A stretch of 64,000 nucleotides of DNA, taken from NCBI RefSeq assembly GCF_000686025.1, contig NZ_JMLQ01000008.1, positions 1-64,000 of the forward strand, given 5' to 3'. Positions 35,447 through 43,921 of this stretch are shown here, in pieces (position 1 is the stretch's first letter; every line of letters starts with the position of its first letter). Below the pieces are notes generated by a model. That model saw only the letters and a program-made list of their open reading frames with translations. It searched no databases and was not told the DNA's origin. This stretch comes from Rhodococcus sp. UNC23MFCrub1.1. Lineage in GTDB: Bacteria > Actinomycetota > Actinomycetes > Mycobacteriales > Mycobacteriaceae. The position numbers were made by a program, and so were the translations under genes.

Positions 35447-36276
35447 CCGAGCACCTCGATCAACCCCTCGAGATCGGGCTCGTCGTCGGTGGGGTGGGCG
35501 ACGACCGTCGTGATGCCGAGGTGCCCCAGGCGGGCGACCTCGTCCGCCACCTCCGCCGCGCCGCCGGTGACCGCGAGCCCGCTCGTATCGGACTTGCCCC
35601 AGCGCGCGACCTCGTCGCGAATGCGGTCGTCCGCGCCGGCGCCCACCGCCACCAGTCGAGGCGCGATGACGCGATGGTCGGCGGAGCGCCGCGCTGCGCT
35701 CACCTCGGCACACGAGGCGGCCAGCTCGTCGTCCGACATCGCGGCCGCGAACAAGGTGCCGTCGGAGTGGGATGCCGCGTAGCGCAGCGTCTTCGGACCG
35801 GTACCGCCGAGAAAGAACGGTTCGTCGGGCGCCGGCCACTGCAGCTGCACGGCATCGAGGGTGACGTACCGGCCGTCGACGGTGACCTCCTCCCCGCGCA
35901 GCAGCGCCTGCAGAGCGGTCGAGTACTCGTCCAGCAGCGTCATCGGAGACGCGACGCGGGCGCCGACCTGCCCCATCCAGTGCTGCACGCCGTGTCCGGC
36001 ACCGGCGAGGAACCGGCCGGGGAACAGTCGATGCAGCGACGCGACCTCCATGGCGCACAGGGCGACGTTGCGCAGCGGCGCGGGCATGAGTCCCAGGCCG
36101 ACCTGGATGCGCTCGGTGCTCGCCAGCACTGTGGCCGCGGTCGTCAGCCCACCGTGGCTGAAACAGTCCTCCCACAGCCAGAACTCGTGGAGTCCCGCCT
36201 TCTCCGCGGCGCGTGCGGCCGTGATCAGCCGGGCAGGGTCGTGGGCGGGGGTGAACACGATGCCGAGTCTCGTCAC
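35422..36276 (-). CDS. LLM-class flavin/F420-dependent oxidoreductase
   Basis: 284 residues, a luciferase-like TIM barrel: LGIVFTPAHDP, AEKAGLHEFWLWED, GLGLMPAPLRN, FLAGAGHGVQHWMGQVG and PFFLGGTGPKTLRYAA. In actinobacteria many members use coenzyme F420 rather than FMN; the sequence alone does not decide it. The gene overlaps the WYL regulator by an ATGA junction, so the two are translated together. Confidence 0.88.
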   Translation of the reverse strand: MTRLGIVFTPAHDPARLITAARAAEKAGLHEFWLWEDCFSHGGLTTAATVLASTERIQVGLGLMPAPLRNVALCAMEVASLHRLFPGRFLAGAGHGVQHWMGQVGARVASPMTLLDEYSTALQALLRGEEVTVDGRYVTLDAVQLQWPAPDEPFFLGGTGPKTLRYAASHSDGTLFAAAMSDDELAASCAEVSAARRSADHRVIAPRLVAVGAGADDRIRDEVARWGKSDTSGLAVTGGAAEVADEVARLGHLGITTVVAHPTDDEPDLEGLIEVLGQTAAAVR

Positions 36277-37265
36277 GAGTCAGTCGTAGCAGATCGAGCG
36301 CCCGCCGGGGGCGCGTCGGTTCGTTCGGGGCCGAGACGTGCCGCGACCGTGGCCATCGCCGTCACGAGATCGGGCGGGGAGACGTCCTCGAGGTCCGCGT
36401 CGAACCGTGCGAGGGACGCGGCCACGGCGACCCACGACCACGAGCCGACCGTCACGCGGCACCGCTCTGCGTCGACGTGTTCCACGGACTCGTCCGACTC
36501 GGTGAGGAACGGCCGCAGCGCCTCGGCCGGCAGACGGACGACCGCCTCGCCGACGCAGGGCCAGGTACCCGTCTCCGATCCGCGGAGTCGCGCCTGGAGC
36601 AGGCGACCGGCGGAGCCGCCCGGGACGGGCCGCGGTGTGAAGCGTCGGCCGGTCGGTGAGCGCAGCTCCATGCGATCGAGTCGGAAGATGCGCCAGTCGT
36701 CGCGCGCCAGATCCCATGCCACCAGGTACCACCGCGCCCGCGCGGTCACGACGCCGTAGGGCTCGACGTGTCGCGACGAGGGTTCGGACGAGGGGGACGT
36801 GTACGCGAACCGCAGTGCCTCGGTGCCGACCGCACCGGCGACCGCCAGCAGTGTTCGGCTGTCGACCAGGGGCGCGGACTCGGGCGGAGGCGTCGTCGCC
36901 ACGCGGTCGAGTCTGTGGCGCAACCTGCTCGGGAGCACCTGACGCACGGTGGCGAGAGCTCGGGCGGCAGGCTCGGCCACGTCCACGCCGAGTGACGTGG
37001 CACCGCCGAGGGCGACGGCGAGTGCCACCGCCTGGTCGTCGTCGAAGAGCAGAGGCGGAAGGTCGGCGCCCGCGTCCAGGCGATAGCCCCCGTCAGGCCC
37101 CTTCGCGGACGACACCGCGTACCCCAGCTCGCGGAGCCGGTCGACGTCCCTCCGGACGGTGCGCGGACTCACCTCGAGTCGCCGAGCCAGTTCTTCGCCC
37201 GGCCAGTCCCGTCGGTGCTGCAGCAACGACAGCAGCGTGAGCATGCGTGACGAGGGTGCGGGCAT
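36273..37265 (-). CDS. YafY/WYL-domain transcriptional regulator
   Basis: 330 residues: an N-terminal DeoR-like winged helix (HRRDWPGEELARRLEVSPRTVRRDVDRLRELG), GYRLDAG wing, then a WYL ligand-sensing domain with YGVVTARARWYLVAWDL and DWRIFRLDRM, and a C-terminal extension. It is cotranscribed with the LLM oxidoreductase and divergent from a VOC protein gene 110 bp away, a layout common for regulators of their neighbours. Confidence 0.9.
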   Translation of the reverse strand: MPAPSSRMLTLLSLLQHRRDWPGEELARRLEVSPRTVRRDVDRLRELGYAVSSAKGPDGGYRLDAGADLPPLLFDDDQAVALAVALGGATSLGVDVAEPAARALATVRQVLPSRLRHRLDRVATTPPPESAPLVDSRTLLAVAGAVGTEALRFAYTSPSSEPSSRHVEPYGVVTARARWYLVAWDLARDDWRIFRLDRMELRSPTGRRFTPRPVPGGSAGRLLQARLRGSETGTWPCVGEAVVRLPAEALRPFLTESDESVEHVDAERCRVTVGSWSWVAVAASLARFDADLEDVSPPDLVTAMATVAARLGPERTDAPPAGARSATTDS

Positions 37266-37375
37266 GCCGCCGATACTGCCCGAAGTAGCGGACAGAAACT
37301 GGCCGCTTCGACCGACACAGTGGGTCTGCAGGCGGTGATCGCCGCCCGCGAGAGACCACCCACGAGGAGAACCCC

Positions 37376-37786
37376 ATGACCGTGACCAGCACCCTGCATC
37401 TGAACTTCGACGGCCACGCGCGCGCCGCGCTCGAGTACTACCACTCGGTGTTCGGCGGCGATCTCGTCGTGGTCCCGTACGGCGACACGAGCCCCGATCA
37501 GGCCGACCAGGTGGTGTGGGGCCAGGTCTCCTCGCCGGACGGCTTCCACGTGATGGCCTACGACGTGCAGCACGACCTCGTGCGGGACGCGGGCCGCAAC
37601 GCCTTCTACTTCTCGTTGCGCAGCACCGACGCCGACGCGATCACCGGCTACTGGACGGCGCTCGCCGCGGGGTCGACCGTCGAGGTGGAACTCGGTCCGT
37701 CGGTGTTCTCCCCGCTGTACGGCAAACTCACCGACCGCTTCGGTGTCGTCTGGATCATCGACGTCATGGTGCCGTACGGCGGCTGA
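37376..37786 (+). CDS. VOC superfamily protein (PhnB-like)
   Basis: 136 residues, glyoxalase/bleomycin-resistance fold of the PhnB type: STLHLNFDGHARAALEYYHSVFGG at the start and GVVWIIDVMVP at the end. The metal-binding pattern of active glyoxalases is not obvious. The ATG has GAGGAGAA 5-6 bases upstream. Divergent from the WYL regulator, and overlaps the convergent amidohydrolase by 23 bp. Confidence 0.88.
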   Translation: MTVTSTLHLNFDGHARAALEYYHSVFGGDLVVVPYGDTSPDQADQVVWGQVSSPDGFHVMAYDVQHDLVRDAGRNAFYFSLRSTDADAITGYWTALAAGSTVEVELGPSVFSPLYGKLTDRFGVVWIIDVMVPYGG

Positions 37787-38657
37787 ACCGGGCCCAGTTG
37801 TCGTGCAGCACAGCGCGGGACCAGTCGTCACCGAGTCCGAGGCCGACCACGCTCTCGACCGCGTGCGCGTACGAGTACGGGATGTTGGGGAAGTCGCTGC
37901 CGAACACGATCTTGTCCTGCAGGTCGCGCAGGCGCGGCAACGCCGATCGCGGGTAGGGCGCGAGCTGTTCGGTGAAATCGGTGAACACCATCGTGGTGTC
38001 GAGCCCGACGTTGTCGAACGTCTCGGCCAGGGTGAGGAAGTCCTCGTACTCGGGCATACCCATGTGTGCGATCAGCAGGGTGAGTGTCGGAAAGCGGTGC
38101 AGTAGTGCGCGGATCGGGTCCGGTCCGGTGTGGCGACCGGGTTCGGGTCCCGATCCGCAGTGGATGACGACGGGTACGGCGGCGTCGTCGAGAACCGCCC
38201 ACACGTCGTCCAGGTACGGATCGTGGACGTCGATGTTCCCTACCTGCACATGGCATTTCATCACTCCGACCCCGTCCTCGACGGCGGTACGGACGTACCG
38301 AGCAGCGTCCGGTTCGGGGTGAAAGGTGGCGGTGCGTACACAGTCGGGTGTCCGGTCCGCGAACTCCGCGGCCCACCCGTTCAACCACTCCGCCATGCCG
38401 GGCTTGTGCGGGTACAGCAGGGACGTGAACGTCCCTACCCGGTACCTGCGCAGCAGGTCGGTGCGTTCGTCCTCGTCCACGCGGTACTCGATCGGCCACG
38501 CGGTACCGAGGCGGTCGTCCACGGAGTCGAAGTAGTTCCACACCTTGGCCAGAACGCTGTGCGGCATGAAATGCGTGTGCACGTCCACAAGTGACTCGAG
38601 GCGGAGGTCGTCGAGCACTCGGTGGACCCGGCGGATGTCGTCGTCACGGTTCTGCAC
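37764..38657 (-). CDS. amidohydrolase family protein (amidohydrolase_2)
   Basis: 297 residues. TIM-barrel metal sites are visible: VDVHTHFMPH (His-x-His), KCHVQVG, VVIHCGSG, LIAHMGMPEY and FGSDFPN with the catalytic Asp. This family includes decarboxylases such as those acting on aromatic acids, and lactonases. GTG 38657 was chosen; the open frame upstream to 39194 is antisense to the SDR gene. It diverges from the SDR gene at 38743 and may share its promoter region. Confidence 0.85.
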   Translation of the reverse strand: MQNRDDDIRRVHRVLDDLRLESLVDVHTHFMPHSVLAKVWNYFDSVDDRLGTAWPIEYRVDEDERTDLLRRYRVGTFTSLLYPHKPGMAEWLNGWAAEFADRTPDCVRTATFHPEPDAARYVRTAVEDGVGVMKCHVQVGNIDVHDPYLDDVWAVLDDAAVPVVIHCGSGPEPGRHTGPDPIRALLHRFPTLTLLIAHMGMPEYEDFLTLAETFDNVGLDTTMVFTDFTEQLAPYPRSALPRLRDLQDKIVFGSDFPNIPYSYAHAVESVVGLGLGDDWSRAVLHDNWARFSRRTAP

Positions 38658-38712
38658 GGGATCGATCCTCGCATCGCCGGGGCGGCCGCGACGGCACTCC
38701 GGACCCTTGACT

Positions 38713-38735
38713 TTGCGGACACTGCGTGTCTGTAA
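38713..38735. promoter_or_regulatory. probable TetR operator before the SDR gene
   Basis: TTGCGGACA, 5 bases, TGTCTGTAA. It has the same spacing as the perfect operator at 40211-40235: the right half-site is identical and the left agrees in seven of nine positions. It overlaps TGTAAT, whose end is six bases before ATG 38743, so binding would block the start. Confidence 0.65.
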
Positions 38736-38742
38736 TAAGACG

Positions 38743-39594
38743 ATGACGGGATCACTGCAGGGACGAGTCATCGCCATCACCGGTGGCGCACGGGGAATCG
38801 GCCTCGCGACGGCGCGCGCGCTGGTCGCCGCCGGCGCCAGGGTGGCGATCGGGGACGTGGACGCGGACGCCCTCGCCGCCGCGGCCGAGTCCGCGCGGGT
38901 GCACCTGCACGGAGCACTGGACGTCACGGACCCGGCGTCCTTCGACGCCTTCCTCGACCGCGTCGAGCGTGAGCTGGGCCCGGTCGACGTCCTGGTCAAC
39001 AACGCCGGAATCATGCCGGTCGGGGCGCTGACGGACGAGCCGGACGCGGTGGCACGCCGGATCATGGACGTGAACGTGCACGGCGTCATCATCGGCACCA
39101 AGTCGGCGCTGCACCGCATGGTGCCGAGACGGCGCGGACACGTCGTCTCCATCGCCTCGATGGCGGGCGAGACGGTGGCGCCAGGCCTGGCCACCTACTG
39201 CGCCAGCAAGTCTGCGGTCATCGCGTTCACCGAGGCGGCGAGGGTGGAGTACCGATTCTCCGGCGTCGAGTTCTCCCTGGTCCTGCCGTGGTTCGTCAAC
39301 ACCGAACTCACAGCGGGAACGAGAGACGTGCCCTTCATGAAGAAAGCCGAACCCGAGGACATCGCACAGGCGGTGGTCCGGCTCGTCGAGAAGCCGCGAC
39401 CCAAAGTGCGCATCCCGGCCTCCGCCGGCGCGATCGTCGTCAGCCAGCGCTTCATGCCGCGCCGACTCGGTGAGTTCGTCAGTCGCCGTTTCGGATCCGA
39501 GCAGATCTTCCTCGGCGACGTGGACGCGGAACGGCGTCGCGCGTACGAGGACAGGGCGCGCGGGCAGTCGTCCGCTCCCGAGTCGACGCGCTAG
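38743..39594 (+). CDS. short-chain dehydrogenase/reductase, putative TetR target
   Basis: 283 residues. ITGGARGIGLA (cofactor), NNAGIMPVG, SIASMAGE with Ser, YCASKSA with Tyr-x3-Lys, then a C-terminal extension of about 60 residues rich in Arg/Ala. Similar mycobacterial proteins are annotated as retinol- or fatty-chain dehydrogenases; the substrate is not known. Its stop and the stop of the convergent TetR gene share the palindrome CTAG at 39591-39594. Confidence 0.9.
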   Translation: MTGSLQGRVIAITGGARGIGLATARALVAAGARVAIGDVDADALAAAAESARVHLHGALDVTDPASFDAFLDRVERELGPVDVLVNNAGIMPVGALTDEPDAVARRIMDVNVHGVIIGTKSALHRMVPRRRGHVVSIASMAGETVAPGLATYCASKSAVIAFTEAARVEYRFSGVEFSLVLPWFVNTELTAGTRDVPFMKKAEPEDIAQAVVRLVEKPRPKVRIPASAGAIVVSQRFMPRRLGEFVSRRFGSEQIFLGDVDAERRRAYEDRARGQSSAPESTR

Positions 39595-40202
39595 CGGCGC
39601 ACGCTCGCCAGCACCGCGTCGACCAGTCCGTCGATGTACGTGTCGTCCGCGGTGGCGGCGGACGGCGCCTCGGTCGCATCGTGTGCGAACAACACTCGGC
39701 TCAGAACGGCGCCCGTGAGCATCTCGAGCAGCAGTGTGGTCCGCACGTGTTCCGGTAACTCGCCGCGGGACACGGCGCGGCGGACGATGTCTCGGGTCGC
39801 GACGAATCTGCTCGTGCTGATGGTGGCGGTCAGCGCCTCGAGGAGATCGGGATACACCCGGGCGTCGAGGGCCACGCGTACGGCGATGAGCCCCGAAGAG
39901 TCTCGATAGCCCCGCAGGAGTTGACGAGCCAGTTCCGTGAGATCGCCTGGCAGGGTGCCGGTGTCGATGGGGTCGACGAGGGGGAGCACGGTCTCCAGGG
40001 CCCCGGTGAGGAGTGCCTCCTTGGTGGGCCACCGACGGTAGATCGCCGCGCGGCCCACGCCACCGCTCTTGGCGACGGCATCGATGGTGAATCCCGCCCA
40101 CCCGGTGCGCCAGTACACGTCCACGACGGCGTCGTACACCCGCGATTCCATGGCGGGGTCGCGTGGCCGCCCCCGTCGCGCCGTGCCGTCGGTCGACTCC
40201 AT
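39591..40202 (-). CDS. TetR family regulator of the SDR and thiolase-like operons
   Basis: 203 residues. HTH: VYDAVVDVYWRTGWAGFTIDAVAKSGGVGRAAIYRRWPTKEALL in outline, then a TetR_C_11-like helical domain. It lies between its two presumed operators, one 8 bp before its own ATG and one before the SDR gene. TAATCT on the minus strand ends six bases before the ATG, so its own promoter overlaps the operator and autoregulation is expected. The ligand is probably an acyl-CoA or related metabolite given the targets. Confidence 0.9.
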   Translation of the reverse strand: MESTDGTARRGRPRDPAMESRVYDAVVDVYWRTGWAGFTIDAVAKSGGVGRAAIYRRWPTKEALLTGALETVLPLVDPIDTGTLPGDLTELARQLLRGYRDSSGLIAVRVALDARVYPDLLEALTATISTSRFVATRDIVRRAVSRGELPEHVRTTLLLEMLTGAVLSRVLFAHDATEAPSAATADDTYIDGLVDAVLASVRR

Positions 40203-40210
40203 GCCATCAG

Positions 40211-40235
40211 ATTACAGACAACTGGTGTCTGTAAT
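40211..40235. promoter_or_regulatory. perfect TetR operator in the divergent promoter
   Basis: ATTACAGACA, ACTGG, TGTCTGTAAT: two perfect 10-bp arms around 5 bases. It overlaps both divergent start-proximal boxes: TAAGGT (40235-40240, plus) and TAATCT (minus, plus-strand 40209-40214). One protein bound here could repress both the TetR gene and the thiolase-like operon. Confidence 0.8.
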
Positions 40236-40246
40236 AAGGTGATCCC

Positions 40247-41800
40247 ATGTCACAGGAAGCAGACCGCATTCCGGTCGTCGTGGGTGTGGGCGATGTCGTG
40301 TCCGGCAGCGCCGGCGCTGCGGCCGACCCCGTGGAGCCGATGGAGCTCGTGCTGCGCGCGGTCCGTGCTGCGCTCGACGACAGCGGAACGTCGGCGCTCG
40401 GCGCCGCGGTGGACGCGATCCACGCCGTGCGCACGACGAGCTGGAACTACGACGATCTCCCGGCTCTGATCGCCGCACGGCTGGGGGCGTCCGCCCCAAC
40501 GCGGTCCACCAGCACCATCGGCGGTCACCACCCCGCGCGCCTGATGGACCGAGTGGGGCACGACATCGCCGCCGGTCGCAGCTCCGTGGCACTCGTCGTC
40601 GGCGGCGAGACGCAGGCATCCGTGCGAGCGCTGACGAAAGCCGGAACGGATCCCGTCGAGCTCGGCTGGGCCGTCGCACCGGGCGGCCCGCCGACCTTCG
40701 CACCGGACGACCTCGGCAGCGCCGAGATGCAGCGAGCGGGCATCCTCGCCCCCGTCCAGATCTATCCGCTGTTCGACCGCGCTCGGGCCGACCGTCTCGG
40801 TCTGCGACCCAGCGAGTCACTGACGGCGTCGGCAGAGCTGTACTCGCGGTTCTCCGCTGTCGCGGCGCGACATCCGGTCGCGTGGAGTCCGGTCGAGCGG
40901 TCGCCCGACGACATCGCCGGCGTGGACGCGTCGAACCGCGCGGTGTCCGACTGCTATCCCCTCGCCATGAACGCCATGCCGTTCGTCGACCAGGTCGCCG
41001 CGGTGCTGGTGTGTTCGCTGGCGGCAGCGCGCGCGGCCGGGGTGGACGAGGACCGCATCGTGTACCTGTGGGGCGGCGCCGGTGCGTCCGATGCCCCGGA
41101 CATCCTGGCGCGCAGCACCTTCGATCATTCACCGGCGCTCCGAGCGGCGGTGCGCACCACCCTCGCCGCGGCGGGTGTCGCGGGTGCCGATCTCACCTTC
41201 GTCGATGCCTACAGCTGCTTTCCCGTCGTCCCTCTCCTGTTGATGGACGAGCTGGGACTGTCGTCGGATGCCACTCCCACGGTCCTGGGCGGCCACTCGT
41301 TCTTCGGTGGGCCGCTCAGCAGCTACTCGTTGCACGCGGTCGCGGAATCGACCCGGCTGCTGCGACAGTCCCGCGGCGGACGCGCTCCGGCGATCGCGAT
41401 GGTGCATGCGAACGGCGGCTACCTCACCCACCAGCACACCATCCTGTTGTCGACCGATCCGCACGAGGCCGGATACGTCGGGAACCCCGATGCGGTGACC
41501 GTGTCGGCGACAGCGGTACCCGTGACGCACGGCCACAGCGGTCGCGCGATCGTCGAGACGGCGACTGTCATGTTCGGGCGCGGCGGGGAACCGGAACAGG
41601 CGCTCGTCATCGCCCGCACACCCGAGGGTGACCGCATCGCCGGTCGTACCGGGGCGGACGCCGCGGCGGCGCTTCATCGAGTGGTCACCGACCGCGACGT
41701 CTCACCGGTCGGCCTCACGATCGACGTGGTGGACGAGGGCGGGAACCTGGACATCACCCTCGACTCGATCACGGCGAACGGCAGGGGAGTACGGGCATGA
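40247..41800 (+). CDS. thiolase-like protein without catalytic cysteines (TLP1-like)
   Basis: 517 residues: a thiolase fold followed by an additional C-terminal domain (about 430-517), the architecture of mycobacterial thiolase-like protein type 1. At the nucleophile position, where thiolases have NRxCxSG, it reads TIGGHHPARL; near the C-terminus VHANGGYLTH stands in place of CxGGG, and GGHSFFGGP replaces GHPxGxxG. So both cysteines are missing. It may bind acyl-CoA without condensing it or work with another mechanism. It overlaps the enoyl-CoA hydratase gene by ATGA. Confidence 0.8.
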   Translation: MSQEADRIPVVVGVGDVVSGSAGAAADPVEPMELVLRAVRAALDDSGTSALGAAVDAIHAVRTTSWNYDDLPALIAARLGASAPTRSTSTIGGHHPARLMDRVGHDIAAGRSSVALVVGGETQASVRALTKAGTDPVELGWAVAPGGPPTFAPDDLGSAEMQRAGILAPVQIYPLFDRARADRLGLRPSESLTASAELYSRFSAVAARHPVAWSPVERSPDDIAGVDASNRAVSDCYPLAMNAMPFVDQVAAVLVCSLAAARAAGVDEDRIVYLWGGAGASDAPDILARSTFDHSPALRAAVRTTLAAAGVAGADLTFVDAYSCFPVVPLLLMDELGLSSDATPTVLGGHSFFGGPLSSYSLHAVAESTRLLRQSRGGRAPAIAMVHANGGYLTHQHTILLSTDPHEAGYVGNPDAVTVSATAVPVTHGHSGRAIVETATVMFGRGGEPEQALVIARTPEGDRIAGRTGADAAAALHRVVTDRDVSPVGLTIDVVDEGGNLDITLDSITANGRGVRA

Positions 41801-42594
41801 GCGATCAGGACGTGGTTCTCACGGAACGCCGCGGACACGTGCTGCTGGTGACGTTGAACCGCCCCGCCGCGGCCAACAGCGTGAACGCAGAGGTGCACAC
41901 CCTGCTGGGCGAGGCGTGGGAACTGGCGGACGGCGACGAGTCGATCCGTGCCGTCGTCCTCACGGCGGCGGGCTCCGGCACCTTCTGCGGCGGAGCCGAT
42001 CTGAAGGCACTCGGCACGCGGGGTCCCGACGGCGTGACCCCTCCGGAGACGGCACACTGGGGCTTCGCCGGCGTCACCAGGCACCCGATCTCCACGCCGA
42101 TCGTCGTCGCGGTCACCGGGAACGCGCTCGGGGGTGGGACCGAGATCGCGCTGTCCGGTGATGTCGTGATCGCTTCCACCACTGCACGATTCGGGCTTCC
42201 CGAGGTGCGTCGCGGGCTGATCGCGGGAGCGGGCGGACTCTTCCGGCTGGTCGACGCGATCCCGCGAGCGATCGCGATGGAACTGATCCTCACCGGTGAG
42301 CCCATGAGTGCGGACGACGCGGCGCGGTGGGGACTCGTCAATCGTGTGGTGGAACCGGACGCCGTTCTCGACACGGCGCTTCGGTTGGCGGAGACCATCG
42401 CGGCGGGAGCGCCTCTCGCGATTCGCGCCAGCAAGGTCATCGCCCGGGGCATCGTCGACGGGCGCATCCCGTCCGAAGCGGCCGCATGGGAGGAGACCGA
42501 CCGCGCGCTCGCGCAGTTGTCCACGTCCTCCGACACGGTCGAGGGGATCATGGCGTTCATGGAGAAGCGCGAACCCCGGTGGACGGGGCGCTGA
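41797..42594 (+). CDS. enoyl-CoA hydratase/isomerase family protein
   Basis: 265 residues, crotonase fold. TLNRPAAANSVNA, the oxyanion segment GSGTFCGGADLKAL, AVTGNALGGGTEIALSGDVVIAS, and FGLPEVRRGLIAGAGGLFRL containing the Glu found in hydratases. Likely hydrates an unsaturated acyl-CoA in the pathway served by the thiolase-like protein. Same operon, ATGA overlap, and under the same operator. Confidence 0.9.
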   Translation: MSDQDVVLTERRGHVLLVTLNRPAAANSVNAEVHTLLGEAWELADGDESIRAVVLTAAGSGTFCGGADLKALGTRGPDGVTPPETAHWGFAGVTRHPISTPIVVAVTGNALGGGTEIALSGDVVIASTTARFGLPEVRRGLIAGAGGLFRLVDAIPRAIAMELILTGEPMSADDAARWGLVNRVVEPDAVLDTALRLAETIAAGAPLAIRASKVIARGIVDGRIPSEAAAWEETDRALAQLSTSSDTVEGIMAFMEKREPRWTGR

Positions 42595-43152
42595 TCGGCG
42601 CACGACGTCTCGTCGCGGCGGCCGCGCTCGGGTCCGCTGCGGGTGTGGCCCTCGTGGTTCTGTTCACCATCGTGCCGCCGCCGTGGGATGCGCTCGTGAA
42701 CACGAGTGCGCTGTGGGGCTTGGCCGTTCGCGGTGGCGGCCCGGTCGCCGCACGGACGCGGTGTGGCAGTCGGAGTCGCGTCGATGCTCGCGCTCGTCCT
42801 GGTGTGGATCCTGCTGTCGCCGAACGTGATCACCGTGCGGGAAGTGCTGGTCTTCGTCCTCGTCGGACTCGGTGCGGGGGCGGTGTGCGGCGCAGCCGGT
42901 GCTGCTGTCGGGCGTGACCGCCGTGTGAGCGGGACGGTGGTCGTGGCGGGGATCGTGCTCGGTGAGGCCGTGTACGGGACCGTCGTGGTCGGCGGTCCGC
43001 ACTGGTTCGTGGAAGCCGCGCTGGCGGGCATCCTCGTGCCGGCGTGTTGCCGCACCGCGGCGACACGAGTCCGTGCGGGACTCGGTGCCGCCGCGGTGGC
43101 GGGTGCGCTGTTCGGCGCCTACTGGGCCTACGACGCGGTGCTCACCACCTGA
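42579..43152 (+). pseudogene. membrane protein gene with an apparent frameshift (DUF6518-like)
   Basis: Two frames together encode one small polytopic protein. From GTG 42579 the first frame reads RRLVAAAALGSAAGVALVVL and NTSALWGLAV; from about 42735 a second frame continues FAVAARSPHGRG and four more hydrophobic stretches to the stop at 43152. Neither half alone looks complete. The switch lies between about 42715 and 42735. It overlaps the end of the hydratase gene. Similarity to DUF6518 proteins is a recollection and uncertain; a sequencing error or a real mutation would look the same. Confidence 0.55.
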
Positions 43153-43158
43153 GGGGTG

Positions 43159-43818
43159 TCACGCCTTCCACTCCGCGGTGCGTTCCGGGGTCGCCTGCGC
43201 CAGCGCATCGACCGTCGCGTCGACTCCGAAGTCCTTGCCGTACACGGGTGTACCCGGCTGCTGGCGCCAGGAGTCGGCCAACGATCCGGCGTCGACGACG
43301 TCGAAGCCGATCTCGTCGATGACGGCGGACACGATCTTCTTGGCGTCGGCATCGTCGCCGGCGATCGGCAGCGCGATGCGGCCCTCGGTGCCGGCCGGGA
43401 CGCCCTTGTTCAGGAGGTGCTTCCACCAGATTCCGTTGAATGCCTTCACGACCGGCTCGCCCAGCAGTTCCGAGACCCACACGCTCTCCGGTGTGCCGTC
43501 CTCGATCGCGTCGATCTTGCCGTCCCGCTGCTGCGGGTAGTAGTTGTTCGTCTCGATCACCGGAGCACCGGGCTTGCGGGCCGAGAGGATGCCGGACGCG
43601 AGGTCCGGCGTGTTCTTCTGCGGGATGCTGACGATGACGAGATCCGCGTCGGTCGCGGCGTCCTTCGCCCAGACCGCGGTGGCGCCGGTCTCGGACGCCA
43701 GATCCGCGAGGGTCTCCGGATCCCGAGAGTTGGCGACGGCAACCTCGTGGCCCACGGCGCGCAGCCGTCGGGTCAGGGTTCCGCCGATGTCGCCTGCTCC
43801 GATGATGCCGATCTTCAC
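43159..43818 (-). CDS. F420-dependent NADP oxidoreductase-like Rossmann protein
   Basis: 219 residues. KIGIIGAGDIGGTLTRRL is the NADP-binding motif, IVSIPQKN and ETNNYYPQ follow, then a C-terminal region ending in a helical stretch. Belongs to the NADP-oxidoreductase/F420-binding superfamily (FNO-like); many bacterial members are of unknown substrate. GTG 43818 has AAGGAGAAG 4 bases before it, which decides the start over the longer open frame. Confidence 0.85.
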   Translation of the reverse strand: MKIGIIGAGDIGGTLTRRLRAVGHEVAVANSRDPETLADLASETGATAVWAKDAATDADLVIVSIPQKNTPDLASGILSARKPGAPVIETNNYYPQQRDGKIDAIEDGTPESVWVSELLGEPVVKAFNGIWWKHLLNKGVPAGTEGRIALPIAGDDADAKKIVSAVIDEIGFDVVDAGSLADSWRQQPGTPVYGKDFGVDATVDALAQATPERTAEWKA

Positions 43819-43921
43819 GTGCTTCTCCTTCGGTCGTGCAACGAACGTCTCGTTCGGCCAACCCCGTCCGCGCGGGAAAGATTCCCCCGTGGCGGCGGAT
43901 CCTCGGCGCACCGGCGGTCTC

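Noticed and set aside
37764-39194. A 476-residue amidohydrolase reading frame
   Set aside because: Codons before GTG 38657 are antisense to the SDR gene and show no domain.
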